Source: an uncultured Chloroflexota bacterium (GTDB taxonomy: Bacteria; Chloroflexota; Anaerolineae; Aggregatilineales; Phototrophicaceae). Taken from it: a stretch of DNA of 10,588 nt. The DNA lies in the NCBI GenBank assembly GCA_937942935.1, contig CALDGT010000303.1, positions 1 to 10,588 of the forward strand, written 5' to 3'. A model generated the notes under the pieces. It had not been told where the DNA came from. It searched no databases and saw only the letters and a list, made by a program, of their open reading frames with translations. A program made the position numbers and the translations under genes. Of the stretch, positions 6,622-10,588 are shown in pieces (within the stretch, counting starts at the first letter, position 1; every line of letters begins with the position of its first letter).

Positions 6622-6671
6622 GTTTCTTTTGCCCCCCAAAAATAGGTGGTATTTTTACCAGTATTTGTGCA

Positions 6672-6677
6672 TACAAT
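6672..6677 (+). promoter_or_regulatory. Candidate -10 (TACAAT) for the pentapeptide-repeat/Nudix operon
   Basis: TACAAT within GCATACAATGAAAT, 63 bases before the ATG at 6741. The same string with one extra base occurs before the PBP gene (8128-8142). No matching -35 is evident. TGTGCATA occurs directly repeated at 6666-6673 and 6701-6708. The gap 6622-6740 otherwise shows only a 5-bp hairpin at 6647-6660. Confidence 0.4.
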
Positions 6678-6740
6678 GAAATTTGTAGCACAAGTCTATC
6701 TGTGCATAAATTCATCATTATTATGATGAGGCGGTGGTTT

Positions 6741-7553
6741 ATGAAGTTGGCATTGTTGTTGAAGCCATTGAATCAGTTTGTATATGCTTTTCTTGGTTTT
6801 GTCATAGGGGTCTTATTTTTTCCGTTCTTGATATATACATCGCATGACACACTCGATTTTCTGATAAACCTCATCCCAGAAGCCACAGGGATATTCTTTA
6901 CAATCGTCATCTTAGACCAGATTGTCCATCACCGAGCAGATGAACGCCACAAGACAATTTTATTAGAGCAATTGGGGAGCAAAATCAATTTAGTCGCCGT
7001 GAGCGCCGCCGAGCAATTGTGGGCATATCATTGGTGGTGGGATGGTACACTCAGCAAAGCACAACTTGAGAAAGCCGATTTACGCGGGGTAGATTTTGCA
7101 AAAGCCAACCTAACAGGCGCACGCTTGGCACATCCTCGTTATGGAGAAGCCATTTTTGATGAAACAACTATTTTGCCAGATGAAAGTCGGTGGGCAAAAG
7201 ATACAGATATGACCGTCTTTACCGATAAAGACCACCCCAATTATTGGCGAGGTTATGGCTTGCGTTATAGCAATAACCGAAAAACCAATTTCAAAAATGC
7301 CAATTTGCGCGGGGCAGACTTGCGTGATGCCGATTTTAGAGGCGCAGATTTTAGCCATGCCGATTTATCTGGCGCACGCCTAGACCACTCAAAAATAAAC
7401 GGGGCAAATTTTAGTCATGTCTTATTTGATGAGCGAACAACTTTACCCGATGGCACGACATGGAATCCGGAATGTGATGTATGTCGGTTTGGAGTTATCA
7501 TTAAAAATGGTGACAGTCACGAGAATAGTGTCTGCCAAATCGAAGAAAAATAA
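6741..7553 (+). CDS. Membrane-anchored pentapeptide-repeat protein
   Basis: 270 residues from ATG 6741, preceded by GAGGCGG at 6728-6734. Upstream in-frame starts (GTG 6702, ATG 6723 and 6726) lack a comparable site. Two hydrophobic segments (about 11-31 and 40-62) anchor the N-terminus. Residues 63-105 are charged and helical (HHRADERHKT). Pentapeptide repeats of the A(D/N)LxG type follow in two blocks, 107-129 and 183-228, predicting a short right-handed quadrilateral beta-helix, probably cytoplasmic. Each block is followed by a related motif, FDETTILPDESRW at 139-151 and FDERTTLPDGTTW at 229-241, so repeat block plus cap looks duplicated. Three Cys lie in the last 30 residues. The family's roles vary (scaffold, topoisomerase protection, unknown); none can be assigned. 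It probably shares an mRNA with the Nudix gene 20 bases downstream. Confidence 0.88.
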   Translation: MKLALLLKPLNQFVYAFLGFVIGVLFFPFLIYTSHDTLDFLINLIPEATGIFFTIVILDQIVHHRADERHKTILLEQLGSKINLVAVSAAEQLWAYHWWWDGTLSKAQLEKADLRGVDFAKANLTGARLAHPRYGEAIFDETTILPDESRWAKDTDMTVFTDKDHPNYWRGYGLRYSNNRKTNFKNANLRGADLRDADFRGADFSHADLSGARLDHSKINGANFSHVLFDERTTLPDGTTWNPECDVCRFGVIIKNGDSHENSVCQIEEK

Positions 7554-7573
7554 TCTACAGAGAGCGATATATT

Positions 7574-8065
7574 ATGAGCATTGGCAAATTTTTGGGCGGG
7601 GTTGGGGCGCTCATCTATAATCCCGCCGATAACACCTATCTGATGTTACAACGGTCTAGTGCCAAAGATGTTGGCGCAGGCAAATGGGAGTGTGTGACAG
7701 GGCGTGTAGACCAAGGTGAAGGTTTTGAACAAGCCGTTTTGCGTGAGGTCAAAGAAGAAATTGGTGTTGATGTGATATTAGATATGCTCATTGGAACGAC
7801 TCATTTTTATCGGGGTGAAGCGATAGATGCCAATGAACTCATCGGCGTATTTTATGGATGTCGTCTCAAAAATCCAGACGAGCCTATCCAAATTAGCGCC
7901 GAACATTCGCAATACAAATGGATGACTCATGAAGAAATGATGACACTCTTTTCTGATAAAGCGCATCAGTGGATTCTGCACCTCATTGAACGCGACCAAA
8001 TTATGCGCCAATGGTTGCCACAAGAACTCATCACTGTTTTTCATCAAGAAGGGTTTGAAATTTGA
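7574..8065 (+). CDS. Nudix hydrolase
   Basis: 163 residues. The signature G-x5-E-x7-R-E-U-x-E-E-x-G-U is complete at residues 43-65 (GRVDQGE, then REVKEEIGV), including the metal-binding Glu residues, so it should hydrolyse a nucleoside diphosphate linked to another group, with Mg or Mn. The N-terminal strand GGVGALIYNPADNTYLMLQR and the later YKWMTHEEM fit a small general Nudix protein acting on nucleotides in the cytoplasm; the substrate cannot be read from the sequence. It begins 20 bases after the pentapeptide-repeat gene and has only a weak ribosome site (GAGAG near 7560), so translation may depend on the upstream gene. Co-transcription is likely. Confidence 0.93.
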   Translation: MSIGKFLGGVGALIYNPADNTYLMLQRSSAKDVGAGKWECVTGRVDQGEGFEQAVLREVKEEIGVDVILDMLIGTTHFYRGEAIDANELIGVFYGCRLKNPDEPIQISAEHSQYKWMTHEEMMTLFSDKAHQWILHLIERDQIMRQWLPQELITVFHQEGFEI

Positions 8066-8130
8066 GCAAGCGTTGACCATCCGTAGCCTAATCATCGTCA
8101 AAACGTGCGCCTTATATCCCCAAAAAGGCA

Positions 8131-8136
8131 TACAAT
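8131..8136 (+). promoter_or_regulatory. Candidate -10 (TACAAT) for the PBP gene
   Basis: TACAAT within GCATACAATAGAAAT, 123 bases before the ATG at 8260, matching the motif before the pentapeptide-repeat gene. No good -35 is seen. It implies a leader of over 100 bases, which contains the palindrome at 8185-8196. Confidence 0.4.
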
Positions 8137-8184
8137 AGAAATATATCGTTATGATTTCCTTATCCATTGAATATGTCGTAGAGA

Positions 8185-8196
8185 TTGCCATGGCAA
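8185..8196. promoter_or_regulatory. 12-bp perfect palindrome in the PBP leader
   Basis: TTGCCATGGCAA reads the same on both strands and lies 63 bases before the PBP ATG, downstream of the candidate -10. It could be a repressor operator or chance. No second copy is seen in the window. Confidence 0.25.
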
Positions 8197-8259
8197 GCCC
8201 TTACATCGTCCATTATTTTAGGGATAAGGATATAGAAATGAGATAAAGGGGAAGCACAC

Positions 8260-10588
8260 ATGAAATTATGGCGCTGGTTCAAAAAACGCAAGCGGATTCA
8301 AAAAATTGGCATTATTTTAGGGTCATTATTGGTTGCATTTGGGATATTCATCTATTTTTATGTGTTTGCGGGGTTGCCCTCTATTTATGACATCGCAAAT
8401 GGTTATCAACTCCCCGCCACACGCATTTATGACCGTAATGGTTTGTTGCTGTATGAAATTCGCCCGCCAAATGAATATGGTGGTCTGAACAGTGTGATTG
8501 CGCTGGAAAATATTCCCAAGCATTGCCAACATGCCGTCATCGCCACAGAGGATGAAAATTATTATTATCATCCGGGTGTGGATATTGTCGGCATGGTGCG
8601 GGCATTGTGGATAAATTTGCAAGGCGGAGAAGTGTTGGCGGGCGGTAGTACCATCACCCAACAAACGGCGCGGTTACTCCTCTTAGACCCCACCAATCGG
8701 CTAGAACGTAGCCTACAGCGCAAACTTAAAGAGATGGCATTGGCATTACAACTACAAATGGCATATAGCAAAGATGATATTTTGGAATTGTATCTGAATC
8801 AAAATTATTTTGGCAATTTGGCGTATGGCATCGAAGGTGCGGCACGAACATACTTTGCAAAATCAGCAGACGCATTATCATTGGCGGAATGTTCGTTATT
8901 GGCGGGACTGATGCAAAACCCCACCTATTATGACCCTTTCACCAATCTGGAAAATGCCAAAGAACGGCAACAAATTGTGTTGGGGCTGATGGTGCAAAAT
9001 AATTACATCACCCAAGCTGAAGCCGATTCTGCCTTTGGAGATGAATTGCAATTCGCCGCCACTCGCTTTCCAATCGAAGCGCCACATGCAGTTATGGCAG
9101 TTTGGGAAATTTTGGAGCGCGAGTATCCCGAAGCCCTCTATACACGCGGTTTAGATGTGGTCACAACCATTGACCTCAAATGGCAAAATAGCGCCCAAAA
9201 TATTATGCAACGCCAACTCAATGCGATTAACCACCCCGTTTCCATCAATAAACAGCCCGCCAATGCCAATAATGCCGCATTAGTGGCATTAGACCCCTAC
9301 ACAGGTCAAATTCGCGTATTATTGGGCAGTCCAGATTATTTTGATGAATCTATAGATGGGGCATTAAACGCCGCTTATGCGTACCGGCAACCGGGGAGCG
9401 CATTAAAACCCTTCACGTATGCCGCCGCCATGAACCCGAATTTGCAAAATCCGATGACACCCGCCACCATGCTACTCGATGTCAAAACACCATTTGTCAC
9501 GCGCAAGCTCGAAAGTTATGTCCCTGCTAATTATGGTTTAGTGGAACACGGTCCCGTCTCATTGCGCGAATCATTGGCATCCTCTTATAACATCCCCGCC
9601 GTCCAAGCCTTAAATTATGTGGGATTGCAAGCGATGATTACCCTCTCGGCAAATGCAGGCATGGATAACCTCATCAATAATACCCAAGTGGATTTATCCA
9701 TCACACTCGGCGGGGGTGAAGTCCGCCTGATTGATATGGTGCAAGCCTATAGCATCTTCCCCAATGGCGGGTATGCCATTGACCTGAGCCTCATCACCAA
9801 TATCACCACGGCTGATGGCGAAATATTATATGAATGGCAACCACCACAACTCACCAATCGCATTTTAGATGAACGGGTTGCCTTCCTTATCACCGATATT
9901 TTGAGCGATAATTATGCGCGGATGGGTGGCTTTGGGTTAAATAGCGCCCTGCGGATTGACCGCCCTGCCGCCGCCAAAACAGGCACAACTACAGACTTGC
10001 GTGATAATTGGATTGTTGGATACACACCCAATTTAGTCGTAGGGGTTTGGGTTGGCAATGCCGATAATAGCGCGATGATTGAATCTACCGGTGTCACAGG
10101 TGCCGCGCCGATTTGGAATCATTTCATGCGTGATATTTTGCTCGGACAGCCCAAACTCGAATTTGATATTCCAGAAGGGGTTGTTCGCGCCGAAGTGTGT
10201 CATATCAGTGGATTATTGCCCACCCCTGCTTGCCCACAAACACGAATGGAATGGTTTATTGAAGGGACTGTCCCAACAGAATATGATAATTTGTATCAAT
10301 TTTTCACACTCGACAGTCGCTCAGGCGGACTCGCCACAGCCGATACACCCGCCGAAAATCGGGTAGAACGCGCCTTTTTGATATTACCCCAAGAAGCGCA
10401 AGCATGGGGAGAACGCAATGGGGTGCGACAAGTGCCAATCGGCGCAGTGTATACCCTACCCGATGAAGATGCAGGCACACGGCTACTCGCACCTGACCCG
10501 TATTCGATATTCCAAATTGCGCCGAGTGTACCGATTGAAACCCAACGGATAAAATTTCGCGCCGCCACGTCAGGCGAAGCACAACAAG
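8260..10588 (+). CDS. Bifunctional class A penicillin-binding protein (GT51 plus transpeptidase), 3' end beyond window
   Basis: 776 codons are visible without a stop. AAAGGGGA at 8245-8252 sits 7 bases before ATG 8260. A basic N-terminus and one membrane segment (about 16-36) anchor it outside-facing. The GT51 glycosyltransferase has ATEDENYYYHPG with catalytic Glu97, GGSTITQQ at 128-135, and the KLKEMALALQLQ, ILELYLNQNYFG and SLLAGLMQNP motifs; it polymerises lipid II. The transpeptidase carries SALK with nucleophile Ser380, SYN at 442-444 and KTGT at 573-576, so it should cross-link peptides and bind beta-lactams. A C-terminal part from about residue 640 (CHISGLLPTPACPQ, two Cys) resembles the tail of PBP1-type proteins in related bacteria. 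All key residues are intact. The coding strand stays open to the last base, so it is truncated by the window, not broken. No partner gene is visible. Confidence 0.96.
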   Translation, partial: MKLWRWFKKRKRIQKIGIILGSLLVAFGIFIYFYVFAGLPSIYDIANGYQLPATRIYDRNGLLLYEIRPPNEYGGLNSVIALENIPKHCQHAVIATEDENYYYHPGVDIVGMVRALWINLQGGEVLAGGSTITQQTARLLLLDPTNRLERSLQRKLKEMALALQLQMAYSKDDILELYLNQNYFGNLAYGIEGAARTYFAKSADALSLAECSLLAGLMQNPTYYDPFTNLENAKERQQIVLGLMVQNNYITQAEADSAFGDELQFAATRFPIEAPHAVMAVWEILEREYPEALYTRGLDVVTTIDLKWQNSAQNIMQRQLNAINHPVSINKQPANANNAALVALDPYTGQIRVLLGSPDYFDESIDGALNAAYAYRQPGSALKPFTYAAAMNPNLQNPMTPATMLLDVKTPFVTRKLESYVPANYGLVEHGPVSLRESLASSYNIPAVQALNYVGLQAMITLSANAGMDNLINNTQVDLSITLGGGEVRLIDMVQAYSIFPNGGYAIDLSLITNITTADGEILYEWQPPQLTNRILDERVAFLITDILSDNYARMGGFGLNSALRIDRPAAAKTGTTTDLRDNWIVGYTPNLVVGVWVGNADNSAMIESTGVTGAAPIWNHFMRDILLGQPKLEFDIPEGVVRAEVCHISGLLPTPACPQTRMEWFIEGTVPTEYDNLYQFFTLDSRSGGLATADTPAENRVERAFLILPQEAQAWGERNGVRQVPIGAVYTLPDEDAGTRLLAPDPYSIFQIAPSVPIETQRIKFRAATSGEAQQ

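Noticed and set aside
8151..8246. 31-codon open frame ending within the PBP ribosome site
   Set aside because: No ribosome site precedes it and the sequence has no leader-peptide features; a chance frame is more likely, though its stop next to the PBP site would allow coupling.

Overview
The window looks like an ordinary chromosomal segment of a free-living bacterium, most likely a member of the Chloroflexota (Anaerolineae-like). That assignment is an inference. It rests on secreted proteins with Thr-Pro-rich (TPTN/TPTD) and PPTN linkers, a LysM plus glycosidase-like secreted protein, an orphan multi-TM histidine kinase and moderate base composition. No rRNA, tRNA, CRISPR array, transposase gene, phage gene or recognisable defence system is visible.

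Layout. Positions 10-615 (+) encode a small secreted or membrane-anchored protein with a Cys-containing domain and a tail of 18 TPTx tetrapeptides. Positions 755-1555 (+) encode a MerR-family regulator with a TipAS drug-binding domain. It is preceded by a classic MerR-type promoter (19-bp spacer with an embedded dyad), and a well-placed internal ribosome binding site could give a separate TipAS-only protein. Positions 1556-1760 hold short tandem repeats and a pair of inverted REP-like hairpins, followed by a bidirectional terminator (1761-1793). Glutamine synthetase glnA follows on the minus strand (3246-1816). Divergent from it, 3535-4971 (+) encodes a secreted protein with two LysM domains and a clan-A glycosidase-like domain, closed by a strong terminator. 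An orphan sensor histidine kinase follows (5092-6621). Next comes a probable two-gene operon (6741-8065) of a membrane-anchored pentapeptide-repeat protein and a Nudix hydrolase. The window ends inside a bifunctional class A penicillin-binding protein (8260 to beyond 10588), which is cut by the window edge.

How the genes relate. There is no single obvious pathway. The two cell-wall-related genes (LysM-glycosidase, class A PBP) and the membrane sensor kinase suggest envelope functions. glnA is a housekeeping nitrogen-assimilation gene. The TipAS-type regulator probably senses a drug-like ligand and controls at least itself. The most interesting points are the tipA-like two-product architecture with a matching operator, the REP-like hairpin pair whose stems covary while loop and flank are conserved, and the kinase's membrane domain, which resembles vitamin-uptake-type transporters. 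I found no convincing wholly new system.
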